Assembly (NCBI GenBank): GCA_947498935.1
Contig: CANMMM010000005.1
Location: 166,128 to 230,127, forward strand
Source of the DNA: an uncultured Aquimarina sp.
GTDB lineage: Bacteria; Bacteroidota; Bacteroidia; Flavobacteriales; Flavobacteriaceae
DNA length: 64,000 nt
Direction: 5' to 3'
Each line of letters begins with the position of its first letter. Positions within the stretch are counted from its first letter, which is position 1. A model generated the notes under the pieces. That model saw only the letters and a program-made list of their open reading frames with translations, ran no database searches and was not told the DNA's origin. Positions 27,994 through 37,923 of this stretch are shown here, one piece after another. The translations under genes were made by a program, and so were the position numbers.

Positions 27994-28947
27994 ATGAAAA
28001 TGTTTAAAAAACTTGTTTTAGTAACCATTATGTTGACGGCAGTAACTTCTATCACTGCACAGACAGCAGAAGAACTAAAAAAAGAATTAGCTGTTAAGAA
28101 AGATTCTATTGCAGCGATCGAGGGGAGAGCCAATGCCATCCAAGCACAATTAGACGCTATACCAGGATGGAAAATTGGTGCTTTTGGTACCGTAGGGGGA
28201 AGCCTTTCTGGCTTTAATGACTGGTTTTCTCAGGAAATTCCTAATAACTCTGCGGGGACTATCGGAATTACCGTAAACGGATACGCAAATTTATTACAAG
28301 AAAAATACTTTTGGAGAAACAGTGCATTAGTTAATCTAGCTTGGGTAAAATTAGACAATGAAGATGATCCAACAGACAGTGATGAGTTTAGAGAATCTAC
28401 AGATGTTTTTAACCTTACTTCTTTATTCGGATACAAAATCTCCAAAACCTTAGCCGTATCTACATTAGGAGAATACAGAACTACCTTATTAGATAACTTT
28501 AATGATCCTGGATACCTAGACCTTGGGGTTGGTATTACTTGGACACCTATAAAAGACCTAGTAGTCGTAGTACACCCATTAAACTACAACTTTGTATTCA
28601 GCAAAGGAGCATCAGAATTCGAATCTTCTCTAGGAGCAAAACTAGTAGCAGACTATACACGTAAGATTGGTGCTATCAACTTTAAAACCAACCTTTCTGC
28701 TTTCTTAAGCTACGAAGATGCAGATTATTCTAACTGGACTTGGACCAACTCATTCTCATATACACTATGGAAATCGATCGGGGTAGGATTTGATTTTGGA
28801 CTTAGAAAGAATAAGCAAGAAGCATTCAATTACTTGCTTAGACAAGATGCTGCAGCTATGGTTACTCCTACTACACCACGTACGCTAGAGGATACTGATA
28901 ATAAATTACAATCTTTCTGGAATATTGGACTAAGCTACGCTTTCTAA
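27994..28947 (+). CDS. DUF3078-like outer membrane beta-barrel protein
   Basis: The 317-residue product has a signal peptide ending SITAQ. A short coiled coil follows (AEELKKELAVKKDSIAAIEGR), then alternating aromatic beta strands from GWKIGAFGTVGG to the C-terminal LSYAF. The terminal Phe is typical of outer membrane barrels. The strand pattern resembles DUF3078, and the gene follows the SUF cluster as DUF3078 genes do in related genomes (recalled). A second, clearer DUF3078 gene is at 45654. Confidence 0.78.
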   Translation: MKMFKKLVLVTIMLTAVTSITAQTAEELKKELAVKKDSIAAIEGRANAIQAQLDAIPGWKIGAFGTVGGSLSGFNDWFSQEIPNNSAGTIGITVNGYANLLQEKYFWRNSALVNLAWVKLDNEDDPTDSDEFRESTDVFNLTSLFGYKISKTLAVSTLGEYRTTLLDNFNDPGYLDLGVGITWTPIKDLVVVVHPLNYNFVFSKGASEFESSLGAKLVADYTRKIGAINFKTNLSAFLSYEDADYSNWTWTNSFSYTLWKSIGVGFDFGLRKNKQEAFNYLLRQDAAAMVTPTTPRTLEDTDNKLQSFWNIGLSYAF

Positions 28948-28968
28948 TTCAGAAAAATTTACTATAAC

Positions 28969-29002
28969 AAAAGCCTATCTGTATTATGGATAGGCTTTTT
29001 TT
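28969..29002 (+). terminator. Terminator after the DUF3078-like gene
   Basis: AAAAGCCTATC (28969-28979) pairs with GATAGGCTTTT (28989-28999), followed by T residues. Confidence 0.92.
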
Positions 29003-29052
29003 ATACAAGAGATGTAACTCACTATATCTAGTTATTATTCTTTTCATTAATT

Positions 29053-29140
29053 GGGCGTTCCCCAAGGGTCGGGCTATACGCTATATCTTTTGCCAGCACT
29101 AAGGTGCTACCAAAAGGATGCCGCTCCTATCCCTAACGCA
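29053..29140 (+). repeat. Dispersed repeat family A, copy 3
   Basis: The ends match copy 1, but the central stem is different: CTTTTGCCAGCAC opposite GTGCTACCAAAAG with a TAAG loop. It lies between convergent genes. Confidence 0.9.
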
Positions 29141-29169
29141 GTGGAAAACTTTTCCAAAAGAACAACCTA

Positions 29170-30486
29170 TCACTTTTTGGACATTCCTCTATACAATTCA
29201 TAAACAATACCCAGCACATAACTCAACACAGCAGGAAGCACCCATCCAAAATGCTGATTCCCCAATGGCAATAGGGTGCGGATATAGACGTTCCAATTGG
29301 CAATCGCTGTGCCTTCTTGAATGACAAACTGTATACAATCAGGTAGGCTACATACTATAGTAGTAAACACTACGACTCTAAACACTAGCCGCGAAGCATA
29401 GCGATCAGGCAGTACATTCAGAAAAATCAAAACAATGGTAATAGGATATATCATAAAAATAATAGGAAGCCCTATATGAATGATCGTCCCAAAATCGAGC
29501 TGGCCAATCACCACTCCTAGTATACAGGCCATACTTACTACCGCTACATATGCAGTATGTGCGTCATTAAAAATCCCTTTGAAATAATCTGCTGTACCTG
29601 TTACGATCCCTACAGCAGTTGTAAAACATGCTAGACCAATCAAACAGCTCAAAAACACACTTCCTATAGTTCCTAATGCAGCTAATGAAATCGTATTGAG
29701 TAATTGTGCTCTTTGTAAATCCGCACTCAGCGTAGTAGTGATCATAGTCGTAGACCTGAAATAGCCCCCTATTGCAATCATTCCTAAATACATGACTAAT
29801 AGCCCTATTCCTGCCAATAATCCTGCACGAAAGATTAAGGTTCTTTTTACCTCAAAGGCGGTATGACCTCGTAACTGTAGCGAAATAATAATCACTCCTC
29901 CTATCACTACTGAGCCAATAGCATCAAAAGTTTGATACCCTTCTATGAGTCCATCAAAAAGAGTCACAGTTGCTACAGGAGCCACAAGTGTTTCTGCACT
30001 ATACAATCCTATACCAATAACCAACAATAAGATGATGACAATCAAAGGTGTAAGATACATTCCTAATAACGATAGTATTTTAGTCCGATTCAATGCTAAG
30101 AGAAATACTATTCCAAAGAAGACCACACTACTTTCTAACGGCCCTATCATCTCGAAATTAGGAGCAATCACCGTTTCATAAGTAGCTGCAGCTGTTCTGG
30201 GCGATGGAATCGCTACAGATATAATATATACCAAAATACAATAGATCGTACTAAACGTAGGCGATACCTTTTTGGCAAAATCAAACATCGTACCTTGTAG
30301 ACGGGCATGTGCCACAATACCTAATAATGGAATACCAACTGCTGTAATCATAAATCCGATAGCTACTAACCACCAATCCGATCCTGCATTATAGCCTAAC
30401 ATAGGAGGTAGCAATAAGTTTCCTGCTCCAAAAAACATAGAAAACAACGCAAATCCTGTAATAAAAGTTTCTCTATTCAAACGCAT
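29170..30486 (-). CDS. brnQ: Branched-chain amino acid transport system II carrier protein
   Basis: The 438-residue inner-membrane protein has about 12 hydrophobic segments. The family N-terminus is visible: FALFSMFFGAGNLLLPPMLG. It imports leucine, isoleucine and valine with a cation (LIVCS family). It stands alone, with a family A repeat just past its 3' end. Confidence 0.93.
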   Translation of the reverse strand: MRLNRETFITGFALFSMFFGAGNLLLPPMLGYNAGSDWWLVAIGFMITAVGIPLLGIVAHARLQGTMFDFAKKVSPTFSTIYCILVYIISVAIPSPRTAAATYETVIAPNFEMIGPLESSVVFFGIVFLLALNRTKILSLLGMYLTPLIVIILLLVIGIGLYSAETLVAPVATVTLFDGLIEGYQTFDAIGSVVIGGVIIISLQLRGHTAFEVKRTLIFRAGLLAGIGLLVMYLGMIAIGGYFRSTTMITTTLSADLQRAQLLNTISLAALGTIGSVFLSCLIGLACFTTAVGIVTGTADYFKGIFNDAHTAYVAVVSMACILGVVIGQLDFGTIIHIGLPIIFMIYPITIVLIFLNVLPDRYASRLVFRVVVFTTIVCSLPDCIQFVIQEGTAIANWNVYIRTLLPLGNQHFGWVLPAVLSYVLGIVYELYRGMSKK

Positions 30487-30574
30487 TTAAGTAGGTTTAT
30501 ACTTTAAAGTGACGTACACTTTTCATTGAATTCAAAAAGTTCAAAAAATCACCTTATAAATATAAACTTAAAGG

Positions 30575-31372
30575 ATGACACTTACATATAAAGGAGGTAA
30601 AATCAATTACGAAGTAACAGGAAAAGGACCGCATTTAGTGTTTCTACACGGTTTCTTAGAGAATAGTAGTATGTGGGAGGGTATCATTCCCCATTTCGAA
30701 ACAACATACACCTGTACTCGTATTGATTTATTAGGACATGGAAAAACAGATTGCATGGGATATATCCATACGATGCAAGATATGGCCATGGCTGTAAAAA
30801 GTGTCATCGATGTGATAGGCATTAAAAAATGTATTCTGATAGGTCATTCGATGGGAGGGTATGTTTCGCTAGCTTTTACCGACGCATTCGCTTCTATGGT
30901 TACAGGTATCGTATTGCTTAATTCTACCACCTATGCCGATAGCGAAGAGCGCAAAGCAAATCGATCTAGAGCGATTGAGATTGTAAAGAAAAATCCTAAT
31001 GCGTATACGAGTATGGCCATCGCTAACTTATTTGCCGAAAAAAATCGTGATGCCTTCGATACAGACATCCAACATATCAAAGACATGGCAGCTAAAACTT
31101 CTTTACAAGGGATCATTGCAGCATTAGAAGGTATGAAAGTGCGAAAAAGCTACACCTACCTACTCAATGAATTTACGGGATCCAAAATCATTATTGCAGG
31201 GAAAGAAGATCCTGTACTTTCTGTAAACCAAAATACAGCAGAAGCTACAGCCACCAACACCCCTATAATCACACTGGAAGGAGGACATATGTCTTACTTA
31301 GAAAATAAGGATGCCTGTGTGAATGCCCTAGAACAATTTTTTGAGAATACCTATACTTCTACAAGATGTTAA
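30575..31372 (+). CDS. Alpha/beta hydrolase
   Basis: The 265-residue cytoplasmic protein has the fold's oxyanion region LVFLHGFLENSSMWE, the nucleophile elbow GHSMGG, an acidic residue in IIAGKEDPVLS and a terminal His in LEGGHMSYLEN. The substrate is unknown; esterase or lactonase activity is plausible. It is divergent from brnQ. Confidence 0.9.
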   Translation: MTLTYKGGKINYEVTGKGPHLVFLHGFLENSSMWEGIIPHFETTYTCTRIDLLGHGKTDCMGYIHTMQDMAMAVKSVIDVIGIKKCILIGHSMGGYVSLAFTDAFASMVTGIVLLNSTTYADSEERKANRSRAIEIVKKNPNAYTSMAIANLFAEKNRDAFDTDIQHIKDMAAKTSLQGIIAALEGMKVRKSYTYLLNEFTGSKIIIAGKEDPVLSVNQNTAEATATNTPIITLEGGHMSYLENKDACVNALEQFFENTYTSTRC

Positions 31373-31588
31373 TAACTCTCCAAAAAACGCATACTAACCA
31401 ATAAGCTATTTCGTTAATAAGTTTGTAAGACGTGTAGGGAAACACATATGTAAGGGGATAAATTATCTATAAAATACACTTTTTAGCGATTATCAAACGT
31501 TTTTGTAATATTTTTTCTTACAAAAAATTGTTAATAACTAAAAAAAATAGTATTATTGTATTGAAAATGAACTTTTAACCCCATTAGT

Positions 31589-31852
31589 ATGAAAATCCCA
31601 CCCACAAATTTGGTTTCCAAATTGTATTGCAGCTTGTTTGGCCATAATTATGTTACTTCTAAAAAAGTGACGCACCACATCAGAGAATATACTTGTACAC
31701 ACTGCGGAGAACAAGTAACTACAAATAGTAGAGGCAAATTAGAAGTGATGACTCCAAAACTTAAAGAAATTAATAATACCCTTGCTTCTGTACATCAAAA
31801 AAAGAATTTGCGTAACAATAGTCGCAAAAATAACTTACAAGCAGCATCTTAA
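31589..31852 (+). CDS. Small zinc-ribbon-like protein
   Basis: The 87-residue basic protein has CSLFGH near the N-terminus and a YTCTHCGEQV knuckle, resembling short zinc-ribbon proteins annotated as prophage or DUF1660-like in Bacteroidota. The lysine- and asparagine-rich tail (QKKNLRNNSRKNN) could bind nucleic acid (inference). It ends only 4 bp from the convergent thiL stop, so the two transcripts probably overlap. Confidence 0.7.
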   Translation: MKIPPTNLVSKLYCSLFGHNYVTSKKVTHHIREYTCTHCGEQVTTNSRGKLEVMTPKLKEINNTLASVHQKKNLRNNSRKNNLQAAS

Positions 31853-31856
31853 AATC

Positions 31857-32903
31857 TTATTCTTTCATAGGATTCCACCCTTGTGCTTGTAGCATAATTC
31901 TTTCGTTTGCTCTTGTCACCAGTGCCATACCACTTTTCTCATCTAGCATATGACCTACTACGGTTAAACTAGGATTTGACTTTATTTTTGGATAATCCTC
32001 TTGTGGTATTGTGAATAAAAGTTCATAGTCTTCCCCTCCATTTAAAGCAACTGTAGTACTATTCATAGAAAATTCCTCACATGTAGCAATTACCGTAGGG
32101 TCTAATGGAATTTTATCTTCATATACATTCACTCCTAGCTTAGACTGTGTACATAAATGGATGATTTCTGAGGACAATCCATCACTGATATCAATCATAC
32201 TTGTTGGTTGCACCTCTAAATCTTTTAAGAGCTTGATAATATCTTTTCTTGCTTCTGGCTTTAATTGTCTTTCTATCAGATATGCATATTGATCTAGATC
32301 AGGCTGTGAATTAGGATTGGCTTTGTAAACTTGTTTTTCACGTTCGAGAATTTGTAACCCTAAATACGCTGCTCCTAGATCACCACTAACTACTAGTAAA
32401 TCTCCTTCTTTGGCTCCTGTACGATAGACAAGTTCCTCTTCTTTTGCATAACCAATTGCTGTGACACTAATCATTATTCCTGTGGTAGATGAAGTCGTAT
32501 CTCCTCCTACTACATCTACATTATATAGTTTAGCAGCTGTATGAATCCCTGCATATAATTCTTCTAATGCTTCTAATGGAAATCGATTAGACACTGCGAT
32601 CGATACTGTAATCTGAGAAGCTGTGGCATTCATTGCATATACATCCGATAAATTGACCATTACAGCTTTGTATCCCAAATGTTTTAATGGTACGTATGAT
32701 AGATCAAAATGTACGCCTTCGATTAGTAAATCAGTAGTAAGTACACATTTTTTTTGTTCAAAATCCAATACCGCCGCATCATCTCCTATTCCAATGATGG
32801 TAGAAGGCTGTGTGATTTGAAAATTTTTGGTCAAATGGGTAATCAAACCAAACTCTCCTAATGTCGATATCGATGTTCTCGATGTATTTTTATCCTCAAT
32901 CAT
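31857..32903 (-). CDS. thiL: Thiamine-phosphate kinase
   Basis: The 348-residue AIR-synthase-like kinase converts thiamine phosphate to thiamine diphosphate. Motifs are TLGEFGLITHL, IGIGDDAAVLD, TTDLLIEGVHFDLSY, VGGDTTSS, IDISDGLSSEI and NGGEDYELLFT, all characteristic of ThiL. It is transcribed alone, divergent from the choice-of-anchor B gene. Confidence 0.95.
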   Translation of the reverse strand: MIEDKNTSRTSISTLGEFGLITHLTKNFQITQPSTIIGIGDDAAVLDFEQKKCVLTTDLLIEGVHFDLSYVPLKHLGYKAVMVNLSDVYAMNATASQITVSIAVSNRFPLEALEELYAGIHTAAKLYNVDVVGGDTTSSTTGIMISVTAIGYAKEEELVYRTGAKEGDLLVVSGDLGAAYLGLQILEREKQVYKANPNSQPDLDQYAYLIERQLKPEARKDIIKLLKDLEVQPTSMIDISDGLSSEIIHLCTQSKLGVNVYEDKIPLDPTVIATCEEFSMNSTTVALNGGEDYELLFTIPQEDYPKIKSNPSLTVVGHMLDEKSGMALVTRANERIMLQAQGWNPMKE

Positions 32904-32983
32904 AAGTGCAAAGGTAGGAACATACTAATAGAGCACAAAATTATATGCATTGCTTACTGTATATGATCTCTTACCAATAGTAA

Positions 32984-33071
32984 TGCGTTAGGGATAGTAG
33001 TGGCATCCTTTTGGTAGCACCTTAGTGCTGCCAAAAGATATAACGGATAGCCCGACCCTTGGGGAACGCCC
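32984..33071 (-). repeat. Dispersed repeat family A, copy 4
   Basis: This is an inverted copy with the same stem class as copy 3. One change (GGCAGCAC instead of GCCAGCAC in family orientation) restores a base pair. It lies in the thiL/lipoprotein divergent gap, which otherwise shows no gene. Confidence 0.9.
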
Positions 33072-33256
33072 TACTACTACATTTATAAAAACGTAAAAAA
33101 TTAGGGAATTTAGCACCTTTATTTCTAGAAAAAAAAGCATATAAAAGCATTCTAATGACTAAATTAACTTTTGTACTATAAAATATTGTAGGGTATTAGG
33201 GGTTATAATTGTTATATACATAAAAGGGGTTAAACAACTTCGTAGTTACTTATACA

Positions 33257-34531
33257 ATGAATCGAAATTTTTTACATCTAATTCAGAATAGTGGTCATAT
33301 TTTATATCATGCTTGCTACTGTATACTATTTGTAGCATGCCTGTATAGCTGTGAAGATAGCCATATGAATAATGAACCTATAGAACCTGATGTAATTACA
33401 CAAAGTGGGCTGGCTCCATGTAATGACGGAATTGCTGGTGATTTATATCCCTGCCAGCGCATGGATCTTGTATCTAGAATTTCTTTAATAGAGTTAGATG
33501 CTTTTAATGTAGATGGTGCTTGGGGATGGACAGACCCACTGACGAATAAGGAATATGCGATCATTGGCCTAACCAATGGTACTGCTTTTATAGATATTTC
33601 GACACCCGAAAAACCTGTTTACTTAGGAAAATTACCCTCTGCTAATGAGACTAACATTATAAGAGATGTAAAGGTATACAAAGACCATGCTTTTATCGTA
33701 AGTGATGTACCTAATCATGGATTACAAATTTTTGACCTGAGTCAACTACGTAACAAAGCATTAATTCCACGAACATTTGCAACAACTGCCCGCTACAATG
33801 GGTTCGGTAATGCTACTAATATCATGATTAATGAGACTACTGGATTTGCCTATTGTACAGGGACCAATACATTTATGGGAGGGATTCACTTTGTAGACAT
33901 TAATGATCCTCAGAACCCTGTCGCTGCTGGTGGGCTTGTTGTAGAGAATCGACCTGTAAATAGTATTGATGCACAGGTCGTAACATATGACGGTCCTGAT
34001 ACAACATATACAGGAAAAGAAATCTTAATCACCAACTCCAAAGATTCGGTAATCATTGTAGATGTTACCAATAAATTTTCTCCTATTATACTATCAGAAG
34101 TACAATACCCTGATACACAATCTACATTTCAAGGTTGGCTAACGGAGGATCATCAATATTTCTTCTTAACAGACAAATTTGATGAATCTAATAATCAACA
34201 CAATACTAGAACTGTCGTATTAGATTTTACAGATTTAGACAACCCTATTTTCCATATGAATCACTTTGGAACTACTAGTGCTACTGATCGAGTAGGAATA
34301 ATTAAAGGAAATAAGTATTATTTAGCTAATAATAAATCTGGAATTCGTGTATTAGACATTTCGAATGTGGCAAATAAGTCTTTAGAAGAAGTATCCTATT
34401 TCGATACTTTTCCTTTTGATGATAACGGTGGATTTAATGGAGCTACTGATGTATATCCTTTTTTCGAAAGTGGACATATCGTAGTCAGTGATCTATTTTC
34501 TGGATTTATGCTTATTAAAGAACAAGAATGA
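33257..34531 (+). CDS. Choice-of-anchor B family lipoprotein
   Basis: The 424-residue protein has a hydrophobic leader and a lipobox-like LYSC at Cys32. The body contains the family motif GAWGWTDPLTNKEYAIIGLTNGT, followed by LVIVD-type beta-propeller repeats (FIDISTPEKPVYLGKLP, HFVDINDPQNPVAAGGL). The family is surface-exposed with differing anchors; here lipidation is the probable anchor because no T9SS tail is seen. The long leader before the lipobox is unusual; a later start is possible. Confidence 0.88.
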   Translation: MNRNFLHLIQNSGHILYHACYCILFVACLYSCEDSHMNNEPIEPDVITQSGLAPCNDGIAGDLYPCQRMDLVSRISLIELDAFNVDGAWGWTDPLTNKEYAIIGLTNGTAFIDISTPEKPVYLGKLPSANETNIIRDVKVYKDHAFIVSDVPNHGLQIFDLSQLRNKALIPRTFATTARYNGFGNATNIMINETTGFAYCTGTNTFMGGIHFVDINDPQNPVAAGGLVVENRPVNSIDAQVVTYDGPDTTYTGKEILITNSKDSVIIVDVTNKFSPIILSEVQYPDTQSTFQGWLTEDHQYFFLTDKFDESNNQHNTRTVVLDFTDLDNPIFHMNHFGTTSATDRVGIIKGNKYYLANNKSGIRVLDISNVANKSLEEVSYFDTFPFDDNGGFNGATDVYPFFESGHIVVSDLFSGFMLIKEQE

Positions 34532-34698
34532 TGTGTAAGTTGTATACATCTAGAAATTAGATTCTCCTTCAAATTGCTCACACAGAATGCTATTGATAAA
34601 ATAGTGTATCCTGATCATCAAACTACGGTTTATGAATCGCTATAATTTTTTCCTATTCAACTATATATTAGATTAATGTTAGGTTATGCGAATAAAAC

Positions 34699-34710
34699 CT
34701 ACATATGTAG
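34699..34710. promoter_or_regulatory. Perfect 12-bp palindrome, candidate operator of the sufA-sufD operon
   Basis: CTACATATGTAG is a perfect palindrome and directly abuts the -7 box at 34711. A regulator bound here would block the promoter. The identity of the regulator is inference. Confidence 0.45.
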
Positions 34711-34718
34711 TATATTTG
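34711..34718 (+). promoter_or_regulatory. Putative -7 box of the sufA-sufB-sufC-sufD operon
   Basis: TATATTTG matches TAnnTTTG, 41 bp before the sufA ATG. Confidence 0.6.
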
Positions 34719-34759
34719 CATTCGATTTAGAATGAATCAATTTTTTTAATTATAGCATT

Positions 34760-35089
34760 ATGATTAAAGTATCCGATACTGCCAAAAAGAAAGTCATCGA
34801 ACTCATGAAGGATGATGGTTTCGATGCATCAGTGGACTATATTCGTGTAGGTGTCAAAAGTGGCGGCTGCTCTGGTTTGTCTTATGATCTAAAATTTGAC
34901 AAAAACCAAGAAGAAGGTGACAAAGTATTTGAAGACAATGATGTACGTATTATTGTAGATAAAAAAAGCTTCTTATACCTTGTTGGTACTACCTTAGAAT
35001 ACTCTGGAGGACTGAATGGTACTGGTTTTGTATTTAATAATCCAAACGCCAATAGAACTTGTGGTTGTGGAGAAAGTTTTTCCTTATAA
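34760..35089 (+). CDS. sufA: Iron-sulfur cluster assembly accessory protein (HesB/IscA/SufA family)
   Basis: The 109-residue A-type carrier has its three cysteines in place: GVKSGGCSGLSYDL and the C-terminal RTCGCGESFSL. It transfers nascent Fe-S clusters to apo-proteins. It is the first gene of the operon and lies 48 bp before sufB. Confidence 0.94.
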   Translation: MIKVSDTAKKKVIELMKDDGFDASVDYIRVGVKSGGCSGLSYDLKFDKNQEEGDKVFEDNDVRIIVDKKSFLYLVGTTLEYSGGLNGTGFVFNNPNANRTCGCGESFSL

Positions 35090-35137
35090 ATAGAATTAAA
35101 ATTAAGATCCTGATAATTTAATACAGGATTTCTGAAG

Positions 35138-36583
35138 ATGGCATATACAGAAGACGACTTAAAAAAAGAATTAGAGACCAAAGAATACGAATACGGTTTT
35201 TATACTGATATAGAATCCGAAACATTTCCTGTGGGGTTAAACGAAGATATTGTTCGTGCGATTTCTAAAAAGAAAGAAGAACCTGAATGGATGACAGATT
35301 GGAGAATACAGGCTTTTAGAATCTGGAAAGAAATGGAAGAACCTGAATGGGCTAATGTACAGTATGAAAAGCCTAATTTCCAAGATATATCTTATTACTC
35401 AGCACCTAATAAAAAGCCAAAATACAACAGCATAGACGAGGTAGATCCTGAATTACTTGACACCTTCAAAAGACTAGGAATCTCTTTGGATGAACAAAAA
35501 AAATTAGCAGGTGTCGCAGTAGACATCGTAATGGATTCGGTATCAGTAGCCACTACTTTTAAAGAAACATTGGCCGAAAAAGGAATTATCTTCTGTTCGA
35601 TATCTGAAGCGATCCAAGAACATCCGGAGCTAGTAAAAAAACACATTGGTACTGTAGTCCCACAAAAAGATAATTTTTACGCAGCATTAAACTCTGCTGT
35701 ATTTAGTGATGGATCTTTTTGTTACATTCCTAAAGGAGTACGCTGCCCCATGGAATTATCTACCTATTTCAGAATCAACCAAGCAGGAACAGGACAGTTC
35801 GAACGCACCTTGGTGATTGCTGATGAAGGAAGTTATGTAAGTTATTTAGAAGGATGTACAGCGCCTTCTAGAGATGAAAATCAATTACATGCTGCTGTCG
35901 TTGAATTAATCGCATTAGATGATGCTGAAATAAAATATTCTACGGTACAAAACTGGTATCCTGGAGATGCAAAAGGTAAGGGAGGAGTCTTTAACTTTGT
36001 AACCAAAAGAGGGCTCTGCGAAACCAATGCTAAGATTTCATGGACTCAAGTAGAAACTGGATCTGCAGTTACTTGGAAATACCCTTCTTGTGTTCTTAAA
36101 GGAGATCATTCTGTTGGGGAATTTTATTCCATCGCTGTTACCAATAATTACCAACAAGCTGATACGGGTACAAAGATGATCCACTTAGGTAAGAATACAA
36201 AAAGTACCATCATTTCTAAAGGAATATCAGCAGGAAAATCACAAAATAGTTATAGAGGTTTAGTACAGATCAATAGTAGAGCTACGAATGCCCGGAATTT
36301 TTCTCAGTGTGATTCGCTGTTAATGGGCAATGAATGTGGCGCACATACGTTTCCTTATATCGAAGCTAATAACAAAACAGCTCAAGTAGAACACGAAGCG
36401 ACTACTAGCAAGATTGGAGAGGATCAAATATTTTATTGCAATCAACGAGGTATCGATACCGAAAAAGCAATTGCATTAATAGTAAATGGTTTTAGCAAAG
36501 AAGTATTGAATAAACTTCCAATGGAATTTGCAGTAGAGGCGCAAAAACTTTTAGAAATATCTCTAGAAGGTTCTGTAGGATAA
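35138..36583 (+). CDS. sufB: Fe-S cluster assembly scaffold protein SufB
   Basis: The 481-residue protein is a core SufBCD scaffold subunit. It contains the family landmarks [49 protein letters not shown] and the C-terminal [15 protein letters not shown]. The right-handed beta-helix core lies between the N- and C-terminal helices. sufC is separated from it by a small lipoprotein gene. Confidence 0.97.
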   Translation: MAYTEDDLKKELETKEYEYGFYTDIESETFPVGLNEDIVRAISKKKEEPEWMTDWRIQAFRIWKEMEEPEWANVQYEKPNFQDISYYSAPNKKPKYNSIDEVDPELLDTFKRLGISLDEQKKLAGVAVDIVMDSVSVATTFKETLAEKGIIFCSISEAIQEHPELVKKHIGTVVPQKDNFYAALNSAVFSDGSFCYIPKGVRCPMELSTYFRINQAGTGQFERTLVIADEGSYVSYLEGCTAPSRDENQLHAAVVELIALDDAEIKYSTVQNWYPGDAKGKGGVFNFVTKRGLCETNAKISWTQVETGSAVTWKYPSCVLKGDHSVGEFYSIAVTNNYQQADTGTKMIHLGKNTKSTIISKGISAGKSQNSYRGLVQINSRATNARNFSQCDSLLMGNECGAHTFPYIEANNKTAQVEHEATTSKIGEDQIFYCNQRGIDTEKAIALIVNGFSKEVLNKLPMEFAVEAQKLLEISLEGSVG

Positions 36584-36610
36584 CGTCATTTATTAACCAA
36601 AATTATAGTA

Positions 36611-37036
36611 ATGAAAACACTTACTTCCACTCTTTTAATCATTGTTACACTTTGTCTTTTCTCTTGTAAAAGTGACAAAAAATCCGATCAAGATATAGAC
36701 AACGGAATCTCTAAACTGATCCGAGGAGAATTCATTCTTGTAGATAATGCTGGAGTAATTAAAGGAAAAGATTTTATTTATGGTGTGGTGCTAGACGATA
36801 TGGCTACACAATTAAATGAAAAAACAAAACCGCTAAAAAGAGAAGAATACGACATGGTACCTGTAGTGATTCAGGGAGTTGTAAAACCGAATCCTGAAGA
36901 AGGGTGGCCAGAAGTCGTAGAGATCAAAGAGATTATCGGAGTTACCAAACCTGTGTCTGAATTGCCTACAAAAATTAAGGCTTCTGATACAATCCAAAAC
37001 AGTGCCAATACTGGCCATGAGGGACATAACCACTAA
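36611..37036 (+). CDS. Hypothetical lipoprotein inside the SUF operon
   Basis: The 141-residue protein has a lipobox ending at Cys19 (LCLFSC). The mature part contains GEFILVDNAGVIKGKDFIYG and VVPVIQG-like segments suggestive of a small beta domain, and it ends in a His-containing GHEGHNH tail that might bind metal (inference). No named domain is recognised. It lies 27 bp after sufB and 58 bp before sufC on the same strand, so it is in the operon although SUF proteins are cytoplasmic. Confidence 0.75.
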   Translation: MKTLTSTLLIIVTLCLFSCKSDKKSDQDIDNGISKLIRGEFILVDNAGVIKGKDFIYGVVLDDMATQLNEKTKPLKREEYDMVPVVIQGVVKPNPEEGWPEVVEIKEIIGVTKPVSELPTKIKASDTIQNSANTGHEGHNH

Positions 37037-37094
37037 AAAATTAAACACTAAAGAAACCTATTCTGCTAAAGAATAGTAAAGATAAGTAAACGAC

Positions 37095-37847
37095 ATGTTA
37101 GAAATTAAGGATTTACACGCTAGCGTTGAGGATAAAGAGATACTAAAAGGTTTAAACCTTACTGTAAACGCAGGAGAAGTACATGCCATTATGGGACCTA
37201 ATGGTGCTGGTAAAAGTACATTAGCCAGTATTGTTGCAGGAAAAGAAGAGTACGAAGTAACACAAGGAAACATTGTACTACAAGGTGAAGATATCGAAGA
37301 ATTGGCTGCCGAGGAACGTGCGCATAAAGGTATTTTTCTTTCTTTTCAGTATCCTGTAGAAATCCCTGGGGTAACGGTGACTAATTTTATGAAAACCGCT
37401 ATCAATGAAACCCGAAAAGCGCAAGGATTAGAAGAAATGCCTGCAAAAGACATGCTGAAAAAAATCCGTGAAAAATCTGAACTTTTAGAAATCGATAGAA
37501 AATTCTTATCCAGATCCCTAAATGAAGGGTTCTCTGGTGGAGAGAAAAAGAGAAATGAAATATTCCAGATGGCTATGATGGAACCTAAACTAGCTATCCT
37601 AGATGAAACAGACTCTGGTTTAGATATTGATGCTCTTAGAATCGTAGCTAACGGTGTGAATAAGCTAAAAAGTAAAGATAATGCTGTAATCGTAATTACA
37701 CATTACCAGCGATTATTAGACTATATCGTACCTGATTATGTACACGTATTATACGATGGTAAGATCGTAAAATCTGGTACTAAAGAACTAGCACTAGAAC
37801 TAGAAGAAAAAGGATACGACTGGATCAAAGAAGAGATCAACGCATAA
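37095..37847 (+). CDS. sufC: Fe-S cluster assembly ATPase SufC
   Basis: The 250-residue ABC-type ATPase has Walker A GPNGAGKST, the Q-loop in LSFQYPVEIPG, the SufC-type signature GFSGGEKKRNEI and the Walker B region AILDETDSGLDIDAL. It powers the SufBCD scaffold. The downstream neighbour is sufD. Confidence 0.97.
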   Translation: MLEIKDLHASVEDKEILKGLNLTVNAGEVHAIMGPNGAGKSTLASIVAGKEEYEVTQGNIVLQGEDIEELAAEERAHKGIFLSFQYPVEIPGVTVTNFMKTAINETRKAQGLEEMPAKDMLKKIREKSELLEIDRKFLSRSLNEGFSGGEKKRNEIFQMAMMEPKLAILDETDSGLDIDALRIVANGVNKLKSKDNAVIVITHYQRLLDYIVPDYVHVLYDGKIVKSGTKELALELEEKGYDWIKEEINA

Positions 37848-37923
37848 GGATATCAAACCGTTTTATAACTGATAGCAAAGTACCGTCAGTTACTAACGAA
37901 CCATTATCATAAGTAACGAAACA

